DNA of 64,000 nucleotides from Mesostigma viride (lineage: Eukaryota; Streptophyta; Mesostigmatophyceae; Mesostigmatales; Mesostigmataceae), in assembly GCA_009746045.1 (NCBI GenBank), contig RPFO01001397.1:39748-103747 (forward strand), given 5' to 3'. Each line of letters begins with the position of its first letter. Position 1 is the stretch's first letter. The notes below the pieces were generated by a model. The model was not told the DNA's origin. It saw nothing but the letters and a program-made list of their open reading frames with translations, and made no database searches. Shown one piece after another: positions 21,831-31,227 of the stretch. A program made the translations under genes and the position numbers.

Positions 21831-22575
21831 TGTCAAGGACATGGTCCTTGTATTTGTACCCACCTGACCTGGCTAGATAGATAGAGGCTCTTGTACAGGA
21901 GCCACTGTTCTTTATCCCGTTGGATTTGGCCTACAAATGAGAAAGTTGTGGCCAGTTTTAGTAATCAGGGATTAGTACCTATGCCAAGTGGATCCTTATA
22001 GGCAGCTGACAAATCTGTCTATGTCAGCTGACCTATGACATGTCAGATGAGAATCTATGACAGGACAGCTGACTGATTGACATGTACACTGTGCATGTCA
22101 GATGTGGCGCTGATATGTTCACGCCAGATTTACTTCATCATCATCAGATCACACATAGAGAGATCTTTTATTAAATAGTTAGATTACTGTGCAGCAGTTA
22201 CAAGTTAAGACTGTACATCAGTTACAAGATAAGGCTGTACAGCAGTTACAAGATAAGATTTATTCTTGTCTAGATCTGATTGGTAGCCTGTACACTGACC
22301 TAACCTGATTGGTGGCCTGAGTATTACATGAGAATATTCCTAGGCACATTCCTAGCCAGCCAATCAGGTCATTCCAGTTTGCTGCCTGTGTTTTTTCCTC
22401 GAGTTAATAAAACAACTGAGGAGCCTTGCCAAAGGTACTCCTCACTATCATTCTGCCTCAAACTGAGTCTCTGTCTCTTTGCTTCCATCCTCCATAGCCT
22501 GTACCTGCAAGGACAGGCACATTTGGGTTCCAATCACAAGCATTGTAGAAGGCAAACCCATTAGTTCTTTCAACA
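21831..22575 (+). repeat. 5' LTR
   Basis: 745 bp, TGTCAAGGACATGG at the start and TTCTTTCAACA at the end. It contains a TCAGCTGAC-type repeat region near 22010-22080, three GTACAnCAGTTACAAG repeats near 22190-22250 and an AATAAA at 22406-22411. Confidence 0.95.
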
Positions 22576-22590
22576 TGGTATCGGAGGTTT
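22576..22590 (+). promoter_or_regulatory. Primer-binding site (Met tRNA type)
   Basis: TGGTATCGGAGG starts directly after the 5' LTR and resembles the initiator-Met PBS TGGTATCAGAG with one change. Confidence 0.8.
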
Positions 22591-22591
22591 G

Positions 22592-22909
22592 ATGCCTACC
22601 CTGCATTTGAGGAGCAGAGACATTCATCTGACTACCCCAGAGACAACACCCAGACCCAGATCAACCATGGAGGATCAAGACACCCAAACTGCTACCAGAC
22701 AGCCTGACTACACCTCTCTTGTTTCAACAGTTGCCAAGAGCTGCAAGAAATTTGTTGGTGCAGCTGGTGATGATTACAGCAAGTGGGAGGAGTGGAAGAA
22801 TTGTTTTTGGCTGTTGTCAGTCTTTTCAGTTTGGATGCTGTCCTGCTGGGCACTGAGGAGAATGACAGGGCTGATAAGGCCCTGTGGGCAGCTTTGCTCA
22901 CCTGTCTAA
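22592..22909 (+). CDS. gag N-terminal part, frame 1
   Basis: The ATG at 22592 follows the PBS closely; a second ATG is at 22667. The product is hydrophilic, then carries a YSKWEEWK segment typical of copia/UBN2 gag starts. Beyond about 22800 this frame turns into non-gag sequence, while the -1 frame carries on with a good gag sequence. The shift point is a run of five T (near 22803-22807). A one-base indel in that run is the simplest cause; the site is not a canonical slippery heptamer. Confidence 0.7.
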   Translation: MPTLHLRSRDIHLTTPETTPRPRSTMEDQDTQTATRQPDYTSLVSTVAKSCKKFVGAAGDDYSKWEEWKNCFWLLSVFSVWMLSCWALRRMTGLIRPCGQLCSPV

Positions 22910-24735
22910 CAGGTGAAGCTGCACGCCTAATGGCCACTGTGGCCAACAAAACTGGTAGCCAAGCATGGCAGTGTCTCATGGAGAACTATGAGCAAACCAG
23001 GCTAACCAAGAGTCACAGGTTTGAGCTGAGGAGCAAGCTGCACCGCCTACAGAAGCTTCCTAACGAGACCATGCAACAGCTTGTGAGGAGGGCGGAGCTT
23101 CTACGTGCTGACTACCAGGCTGCAGGGGGAGTCATCCAGGACCGTGATTTTGCTGCCATTCTACTGGGAGCACTGACAGACGAGTACCGCCCTGCGCTGG
23201 TGTCTGTACGGTTCAACGAGGAGGACCCACTACCTGTGGTGAAGAGGGCACTCATGGAGGCGGAGGATCTGCTCAAGGGGGGACGTGCTGTGGTGAAAAA
23301 GGAGAGTGCTGGCACTGGCCAGGCCTACCACACCAACAGCAAGGGGAACGGGGGGACCAAGAAATGCAGTCACTGTGGCCTGTCAAATCACAAGGACAAA
23401 GACTGCTGGAAGGAGCATCCTGAGAAGGCCCCACGCTGGTACCCCAACCAGCACAGGGGGGGCAAGGGCGGCAACCGAGGGAACCAGAGCAAGGGACGCA
23501 ACGCACCTGCTGGATCCGCTGCCAACGCAACTCAGGAGGCGGCTGAACTGCCGCCTGGCTTCTGCATGGTCACCATCGCCGAGGAGTCGCCGTCGACGCC
23601 GCTGGAGGCTGCTGCTCTCACGCAGTATACGGGCGACAAACTCAACTGGGTGCTGGACTCGGCTGCGAGCAGCCACATGTCCCCGTGCCGTTCTGACTTC
23701 GTGTCACTTATCCCCCACAACAGGCAGATCGTCGGATCAGGCGGCGACCTGCAAGCTGCTGGAGTTGGCACAGTTTCTGTGCATTTGCCGGGGAGCGAGC
23801 TCCGACTGGATGGAGCCCTTCTGGTCCCCGAGCTGCCCGTTCGGGTGCTCTCTGTTGGAGCGCTCGTGAAGGCTGGCCACAAGCTGGATTTCAACCAGGA
23901 AATCGCTGTGGTGGACAACAAGGCGCACAAGATGGAGCAGAGGGACAACGTCTACGTGTTACCTGCTCTCAACAAGAAGGCGGCGCTGGCGGCCACGACC
24001 GTGCGGCCGTTGGGGTCGCTGTGGAGCGCTGGCCTGCCAGTGGCGGCCATGTCCAAGACGCTGGGCTTTCTGCCTGGCTTTTCGCGGCCTTTGGGGCTGC
24101 AGGCTTCTTCCCGAGGCGCTTTGCTGCGCCCGGTGTCGTCGCCACTGTCGTGTGGCGGCAAGGGCGGTTTTTCCGCTGACAAACCTGCAATTGTGCAGGA
24201 TTTTGGCGTGGTGGGGACGGCAAGGAATGGGATCGGCTTAGTACCGGTCGTTGGGGCACACGGGGAGGACGGTTCCTGGAGTTCTGCGTCGGGCAGTACT
24301 ACTTATAGCCCTCTCGTGCCAGATCAGGTGGACTCTGCTCCACCAGTTTCCCTGACCCCTCCAGCGGCGAGCTCACCTGGCTTGCCGTTGTCCATGGATG
24401 TCAACCTACGTGGCGTGCTGGGAGAGCTTCCCCAGCCTGGCATCGTTTGGCCTACTAGTGCCAACACGCAGACGTCACCAAGCCTGCTGCGTGACGGTTT
24501 CGCTCCCTGGCCAGAATCAAGTGGGGGTTTGGCGTGGCGCGTCTCGGGCGCCAGCATTTTGGATTTTGCTGCGGGGGGAATTCCTGGTGAGGGGAGGCCA
24601 CCAGATGCACCAAGTCCAAGCCCAGTCCTGGAGCCAAGTCCTGGAGCTGGAGTCGTCGGCTGCCACGTGTCCCTGTCAATTTGGGACTGTGCTGAGCCAA
24701 CAAGTTGCCGGCACAAGTGCTGCCTTGAGCACTAA
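22783..24735 (+). CDS. gag-protease, main frame
   Basis: Copia/UBN2-type gag helices (LFLAVVSLFSLD, then WALLTCLTGEAARLM and QLVRRAELLRADY) lead to a CX2CX4HX4C zinc knuckle (CSHCGLSNHKDKDC), a basic Gly/Asn-rich stretch and a protease-like segment with LDSAASSHM, where the usual catalytic triplet is DSG. VLSVGALVKAGHKLDF downstream matches the usual copia protease end. After about position 24000 the frame becomes Pro/Ser/Gly-rich with no recognised domain and stops at 24735. Translation probably starts in the 22592 frame. Confidence 0.8.
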   Translation: MGGVEELFLAVVSLFSLDAVLLGTEENDRADKALWAALLTCLTGEAARLMATVANKTGSQAWQCLMENYEQTRLTKSHRFELRSKLHRLQKLPNETMQQLVRRAELLRADYQAAGGVIQDRDFAAILLGALTDEYRPALVSVRFNEEDPLPVVKRALMEAEDLLKGGRAVVKKESAGTGQAYHTNSKGNGGTKKCSHCGLSNHKDKDCWKEHPEKAPRWYPNQHRGGKGGNRGNQSKGRNAPAGSAANATQEAAELPPGFCMVTIAEESPSTPLEAAALTQYTGDKLNWVLDSAASSHMSPCRSDFVSLIPHNRQIVGSGGDLQAAGVGTVSVHLPGSELRLDGALLVPELPVRVLSVGALVKAGHKLDFNQEIAVVDNKAHKMEQRDNVYVLPALNKKAALAATTVRPLGSLWSAGLPVAAMSKTLGFLPGFSRPLGLQASSRGALLRPVSSPLSCGGKGGFSADKPAIVQDFGVVGTARNGIGLVPVVGAHGEDGSWSSASGSTTYSPLVPDQVDSAPPVSLTPPAASSPGLPLSMDVNLRGVLGELPQPGIVWPTSANTQTSPSLLRDGFAPWPESSGGLAWRVSGASILDFAAGGIPGEGRPPDAPSPSPVLEPSPGAGVVGCHVSLSIWDCAEPTSCRHKCCLEH

Positions 24736-26077
24736 GGCGGTCGGTGCGGGAGCCCTGCTTCCGCTATTTTCATGGCGATTTTTGGGGATGCGCTATGGTC
24801 ACGTTCGTTGGGAATTTGATAGCTAGCTTAACTAACCCCTATGATCTCAAGTCGCCACTGTTTTTCGTTCGTGAAAAATTGCTTTAGACACGAATATTTT
24901 GTGGTCTATTGTGCTGTTAGGTGCGGGGTCCTTCCGGCCTTATGCATCTCGCATAGTCTTGTTTTGTTTCTGCTAGACTTTTTCATAGCGCTTCGTCGGG
25001 ATGCGTTATTTGAGTTCTAGACCACCTGTGTTCATCGTCCCCATGACGTTCTTCTACCAGCAATGGTATGTTTTCCAAGTTCTTTGTAATCTTGGTACGT
25101 TTGGCTAGCGCCGGTTTGCTGGCCATGTCTCCGTTCTTGCTGACCCTTTTTGTGGTCAATCTGCACGTTCATTTCATGTCGTGTGTGTTGCCCATTCTTA
25201 GGGCATACTTTCTCGTTGCATGCTAGGTTTGTTCATGCAGTTTGCGGTTGTGTCTTTTGTACATAGCCTGCGTTTGTGCTCCTGACTTTGTCGTCGCTTC
25301 ATGTCCCGTTTTTAGTCGCTTTCAACTATCGTTGGTTAATCAGAGCTGTCTTTTCAGTTCGTTCATGTTGGCTAATGCTAAGATCCATGACTATGTCGGT
25401 TTATGTTAGTTACCTGTGTGATTAAGGTGTTCAGGACTACGTGTTCTGCTCCTTGTTCACCGTTGGTGCTCTGCCGTAGGTCGGATGCTTTATGTCGTTA
25501 ATCACATGTTTTATGCGTTAATCATACATCATGTCCCCTGCATTGTCTAAGAGTTTGCCTGTGTTAGAGCATTTTGTGTGCTTCTTCATGTTTTCAGGCG
25601 ACGCTAGAGTGAGGGGGGTGTGATCCAAAGCGCATCTTCCCAACGAAGTTTTTGACTTGGCAACACATGCTAGTTGCTGGGCGATGCGGCAATCTTTCCT
25701 GCTGCTTTCGTTGGACACTCGGCGCGTCACCGGTCCGGAGTTCCAGTTTCCAGTTTCCGTGGAGATCGTCTTTTGACTACTTTGACCACGGTGTTTGCTA
25801 GCGAGGGGGGTGGATGTTTTTCGCCCACTTACCCGTGATCAGTTAGTGTTTGATCCTTACCACTGGCCTGGGTTGCATCCCATTTTTGGTTTGGTGCCAT
25901 GTGGGTAAGGGGGGTGTCAAGGTTGTACCCAAATGTCACCTTGATAGTGAGTACTGAATTTAATTCTAGAGTCCTATGTTTGGTCAAGGCTTGACTTAGC
26001 TATGGCTGAGAGCTTTTCCTCTAAGTGTTATACTTGACAGGATAGCACTAGAGCAAGGTCATGTGTTGTAAGGGGGG
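24736..26077 (+). other. Non-coding interior of the LTR element, with polypurine tract
   Basis: No coding signal in about 1.34 kb. The motif GTAAGGGGGGTGTCAAGG appears twice, at about 25904 and at 26066-26083; the second is the true polypurine tract plus LTR start, and the first is an internal duplicate. Two more G6-T runs are at about 25613 and 25804. Confidence 0.7.
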
Positions 26078-26822
26078 TGTCAAGGACATGGTCCTTGTAT
26101 TTGTACCCACCTGACCTGGCTAGATAGATAGAGGCTCTTGTACAGGAGCCACTGTTCTTTATCCCGTTGGATTTGGCCTACAAATGAGAAAGTTGTGGCC
26201 AGTTTTAGTAATCAGGGATTAGTACCTATGCCAAGTGGATCCTTATAGGCAGCTGACAAATCTGTCTATGTCAGCTGACCTATGACATGTCAGATGAGAA
26301 TCTATGACAGGACAGCTGACTGATTGACATGTACACTGTGCATGTCAGATGTGGCGCTGATATGTTCACGCCAGATTTACTTCATCATCATCAGATCACA
26401 CATAGAGAGATCTTTTATTAAATAGTTAGATTACTGTGCAGCAGTTACAAGTTAAGACTGTACATCAGTTACAAGATAAGGCTGTACAGCAGTTACAAGA
26501 TAAGATTTATTCTTGTCTAGATCTGATTGGTAGCCTGTACACTGACCTAACCTGATTGGTGGCCTGAGTATTACATGAGAATATTCCTAGGCACATTCCT
26601 AGCCAGCCAATCAGGTCATTCCAGTTTGCTGCCTGTGTTTTTTCCTCGAGTTAATAAAACAACTGAGGAGCCTTGCCTAAGGTACTCCTCACTATCATTC
26701 TGCCTCAAACTGAGTCTCTGTCTCTTTGCTTCCATCCTCCATAGCCTGTACCTGCAAGGACAGGCACATTTGGGTTCCAATCACAAGCATTGTAGAAGGC
26801 AAACCCATTAGTTCTTTCAACA
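26078..26822 (+). repeat. 3' LTR
   Basis: 745 bp, same as 21831-22575 except for one seen substitution at 26678. Preceded by the polypurine run AAGGGGGG. Confidence 0.95.
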
Positions 26823-27097
26823 GTGTGCAGCCGCCCCTTGCGTGCATGGTGTATGTACATGTGAGTGCAGCCGGCCCTTGCGTGCATGGTGTGTGTACGT
26901 GTGTGTGCAGCCGCCCCTTGCGTGCATGGTGTATGTACATGTGAGTGCAGCCGGCCCTTGCGTGCATGGTGTGTGTACGTGTGTGTGCAGTTGCCCCTTG
27001 CGTGCGCGGTGGATGTACGTGTGTGTGCAGCCGCCCCTTGCGTGCGCGGTGTGTGTACGTGTATGTGCAGCCGCCCCTTGCGTGCATGTACATGTGT
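26823..27097. repeat. 40-bp satellite array, block 4 (array end)
   Basis: About seven monomers that continue the array cut by the LTR element; the last is truncated at GCATGTACATGTGTGAAG. After it comes AT-rich sequence with no feature to about 27195. Confidence 0.92.
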
Positions 27098-27194
27098 GAA
27101 GAAATAAGCAATAGTGAATGAAATAGTAAAAAGAAAATCATTCCAGCATATGTATGTACAAGTTTTTAGTAGTACACTATGACTATCGTCAAAT

Positions 27195-29905
27195 ATAACA
27201 ATTTTCTATATTTTCATACACACACGAACAACACACCCAACACACACACACACTATGTTTGCACCCAAGACACACACCAACACCTAAAAACAAGACACCA
27301 ACACACAAGACAGCCATGCAACACACACCCAACACACACACGCAACACACACATAACACACCTAAGTATAGTTGTTATAACACACAACACACAGGTACAT
27401 CCCGCCCCCCCACACACAACACCAACACATGACAATTAACAGGCCACAACACACACACTGACACACATGCCCCAACACACACACACACATGCCCCAACAC
27501 ACACACACATGCCCCAACACTGCACACACAACAACACCCAAACACACACCACACACACAAAAGACACCCAACACACATACCGAAAACACGCACACACAAC
27601 ACCTACTAAAAACAAGACACCAACACACAAGACACCCAACACACACCCAACACACACACACACACAATGTTTGCACCGGTCGGCCCACGACACCCACACC
27701 CAACACACACATAACACACCTAAGTAACACACAACACACACGTACATCCCCCCCAGTTACGTTAAATAATGACGGAACCTTTTTGCCCACTGAGGCAAAT
27801 CGGGCCGGAACACTATTTTGCCCGGAATCACCACTTCCGAGCACCCAAGTTAATTCGGCCGAATTAACTTGGGTGCTCGGAAGTGGTGATTCCGGGCAAA
27901 ATAGTGTTCCGGCCCGATTTGCCTCAGTGGGCAAAAAGGTTCCGTCATTATTTAACGTAACTAAAACCTGGCCTCGTGGAGGGGGGACGAAGAGCCCGAG
28001 ACATCCGCCTAGGCCGCTGAGCACGCACCACTAAATGCGCCGGAGCTGCCTCAGTGAGGATTCGAACCCCTGACCTCCAAGGTGCACAGGTTTTAGTTAC
28101 GTTAAATAATGACGGAACCTTTTTGCCCACTGAGGCAAATCGGGCCGGAACACTATTTTGCCCGGAATCACCACTTCCGAGCACCCAAGTTAATTCGGCC
28201 GAATTAACTTGGGTGCTCGGAAGTGGTGATTCCGGGCAAAATAGTGTTCCGGCCCGATTTGCCTCAGTGGGCAAAAAGGTTCCGTCACTATTTAACGTAA
28301 CTAAAACCTGGCCTCGTGGAGGGGGGACGAAGAGCCCGAGACATCCGCCTAGGCCGCTGAGCACGCACCACTAAATGCGCCGGAGCTGCCTCAGTGAGGA
28401 TTCGAACCCCTGACCTCCAAGGTGCACAGGTTTTAGTTACGTTAAATAGTGACGGAACCTTTTTGCCCACTGAGGCAAATCGGGCCGGAACACTATTTTG
28501 CCCGGAATCACCACTTCCGAGCACCCAAGTTAATTCGGCCGAATTAACTTGGGTGCTCGGAAGTGGTGATTCCGGGCAAAATAGTGTTCCGGCCCGATTT
28601 GCCTCAGTGGGCAAAAAGGTTCCGTCACTATTTAACGTAACTCCCCCCCCCCCACACACAACACCAACACATGACAATTAACATGCCACAACACACACAC
28701 ATGCCCCAACACACACACACACATGCCCCAACACTGCACACACAACAACACCCAAACACATACCACACACACACAAGACACCCAACACACATACCGAAAA
28801 CACGCACACACAACACCTACCAAAAACACCAAACACACAAGACACCCAACACACACCCAACACACACACACACACAATGTTTGCACCCACGACACACACA
28901 CCAACACCTAAAAATAAGACACCAACACACAACACACGTACACGTACATCCCCCCCCCCCACAACACCAACAATAACATGCAAACAACACACACACAACA
29001 CACCTAAGTCACACACACAACACACACGTACTTTCCCCCCCCCACACACCCAACACCAACACACAAGACACTTTGCACACACCCTACACACACCCACACC
29101 CTTTATGAACACATGTACACCCAACACACACACGCAACACACACCTAGGTCGATCACACACAACACACACAAAACACACCTAAGTCACACACAACACACA
29201 CGTACACCCCCCCACACAAACCCAATACCAACACACAAGACACTTGGCCCCCCCCCACCCACCCACACACCCACACCCACACCCACACCACACATCCAAC
29301 ACACACAACACACACACTACACACTTAAGTCACACACAACACACACATAACACACCTAAGTCACACACAACACACACGTCCATCCCCCCCCCACACTCAA
29401 CACCAATACATGACAATTAACATGCACACAACACACACACGCACACGCCCCAACACACACACACACAACATACATACACAGAGCACACACACACGCCTCA
29501 ACACACATACCGAACACACACACACAAGACACCCAACACACATACCGAACACACACACACACACACACACACACTATGTTTGCACCCGACATACACACAC
29601 CCAACACCTACTAAAAACAAGAAACCAACACACAAGACACCCTACACACACACAACACACACACACACAACACATATCCAACACAAACAACACACACACC
29701 TAAGTCACACACACAACACACCTACTAAGTCACACACACAACACACATGTACCTCCCCCCCCCCACACCCAACATCAACACACAAGACACTTTGCACACA
29801 CCCTACACGCCCCCGCACCTTCATGAATGCACCCAACACACACACACAACACACACGCCCCAACACACATACCCAACATTCACACAACACACCCAACATA
29901 TAAGG
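27195..29905. repeat. CA-rich simple and higher-order repeat region
   Basis: ACACAC/AACAC-rich DNA with recurring modules (ACACCTAAGTCACAC, TTTGCACCC, AAACAAGACACC) and poly-C runs, giving a loose higher-order period of a few hundred bp. It is interrupted by the foldback insertion at 27755-28642. Frames rich in His/Thr or Cys/Val are artefacts. A short TTTAGGG-containing stretch follows at about 29930-29945. Confidence 0.9.
27755..28642. mobile_element. Foldback insertion P4 (three palindromes, two S spacers, 888 bp)
   Basis: Three 208-bp palindromes (27755-27962, 28095-28302, 28435-28642) alternate with two S spacers in direct orientation (27963-28094, 28303-28434). C5 at 27750-27754 and at 28643-28647 is consistent with a 5-bp duplication in poly-C. 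An arm variant (AAATAATGACGG versus AAATAGTGACGG) phases the copies: the first palindrome has AAT in both arms, the second AAT left and AGT right, the third AGT in both. Each S is therefore flanked by matching arms. Confidence 0.9.
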
Positions 29906-30265
29906 GTAAATATGGTTTAGGAGTGTAGGGGTTTAGGGTTTAAGGCCTACCATACACCCGTATGTAAAAATGCAACAACACGCCAAGTCATCCGCCACCA
30001 TGCAAAAATATATAAACACAACTGGTCATCCTCAACAAGAATGCCCATTTTAGTACCCAATCCGCACTTGGCACTTGTCCAGTTTCGTAAGTCCAACGGC
30101 CGTTGGCTTTGAGAAATTAAGATATGCGACATGCGCCATGCAGCCAAGCTAAAGTATAGGCTGATTTCCCTGTATGTAACATTAGTAAGGTGAACGACCG
30201 TCGACAAAAAAACACATGCGACATACAAACACCAATTTTACACAGTAATGTTTGGAATGACGTAC

Positions 30266-30934
30266 CGTAATTTCGGCGTCCACCTTCTTCGCAATTGTGA
30301 ACCAGCCCTGTCGCGTGTTGTCCGGATGTCCTTCCCACTTGCCCTTCGTGACCTTTGCGACGCTCAGGTAGCACACGATTGCAGTTAAGGGTTCTCGGTC
30401 GTCTGGGTTCCAGAAGAAGCGTCGGGCGTCCGATCCGGAGGAGGAGCACCTCTCGAAGTATTTTACGTACATTACCCAGTTGCCTTTCTTAAAAACCTCG
30501 CCCCCCCCCCCTGTATGTTTGTTTAAACACTCATCCTTGTCGAGTTGGTGGGCTACTCGAACAACTTTCGCCAACCAGTACGGGTGGTCGGGCACATGGT
30601 CCTTGTGCCCCCTCTCAGATGCGACTGCGACGGCCTCCCCCTCCTGCAAACCACGCCCCAACTCGTTTCTTGCCGTTTGAACGTGGTTCAGGCGGGTTCC
30701 CGGATATCGCGTGGGGTTCCGCGACTTACTCGCCTGGAGTTTTACAGTCCACGACGAGCTGCTCCAATCGTTTGGGCATGTCGTCCACTTGCCCTCTCGG
30801 CACTCCGCACAACTGAAGCATGAAAAACGCCTGAGCTTTACCACCTCGACCCGCTCGCCCTTTTTGTCCAGTCGCCACTGGTGTGCCGTGGAGATATCTC
30901 GGATCGGGCCTCGCTCCTTACCGGACGTGAGAAT
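30266..30934 (-). CDS. Transposase-like gene, exon 3 (C-terminal region)
   Basis: 223 codons between acceptor TTTACAATTGCAG (30935) and donor ACG then GTACGT (30265), phase 0 on both sides. A CFSCAECREGKW motif is a possible zinc site. The second half (PYWLAKVVRV ... WVMYVKYFERC ... YLSVAKV) looks like a BAH- or SH3-like module such as ends many transposase-like proteins. The gene may end in a tiny exon 4 (30149-30169, after TTACATACAG), which gives a stop after six codons. The C-terminus is therefore uncertain. Confidence 0.55.
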
Positions 30935-30981
30935 CTGCAATTGTAAATCCATGAAACAACATCACAGCACATTTCCCAACT

Positions 30982-31128
30982 CCAACGGCCGTTGGCACTC
31001 AACAATTATAAGATTTCCCAACTCCAACGGCCGTTGGCCCTTGGAAACTTTATATAAGTACATTTCTCAACTCCAACGGCCGTTGGCACTCAACAATTAT
31101 ACGATTTTCCAGCTCCAACGGCCGTTGG
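30982..31128. repeat. CCAACGGCCGTTGG cluster in intron 2
   Basis: Four copies of the 14-bp perfect palindrome, each preceded by a pyrimidine-rich TTTCYCAACT-like context and followed by CACTCAACAATTAT or a TGAAACT/GGAAACT-type context. A lone further copy is at 30093-30106, downstream of exon 3. Confidence 0.85.
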
Positions 31129-31227
31129 CCTTATGAAACTTCAAACTGCATCAAGGAAGCTGTCCTCTGTAAAGTGTAACCAGAGACAAATTATAGAACT
31201 GCACTTGACCACCAGAAAGCAACTGTC

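Larger units (their letters stand above)
21831..26822 (+). mobile_element. Complete LTR retrotransposon with gag and protease only (4,992 bp)
   Basis: Two 745-bp LTRs (21831-22575 and 26078-26822), both TG...CA, differ at one base by eye (22431 A, 26678 T). The target duplication GTGTG is at 21826-21830 and 26823-26827, inside the satellite. A Met-type primer-binding site and a polypurine tract are present. The interior encodes gag and a protease-like domain but no integrase, RT or RNase H, so mobility would need proteins in trans. Near-identical LTRs suggest recent insertion. Confidence 0.95.

Noticed and set aside
22795-22812. Programmed -1 frameshift in gag of the LTR element
   Set aside because: The zero-frame context does not form an X XXY YYZ heptamer; an indel in the T5 run is simpler.
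29925-29946. Telomere-like GGGTTTAGGGTTTA
   Set aside because: Only about two units in simple-repeat DNA; too short to call an interstitial telomere.
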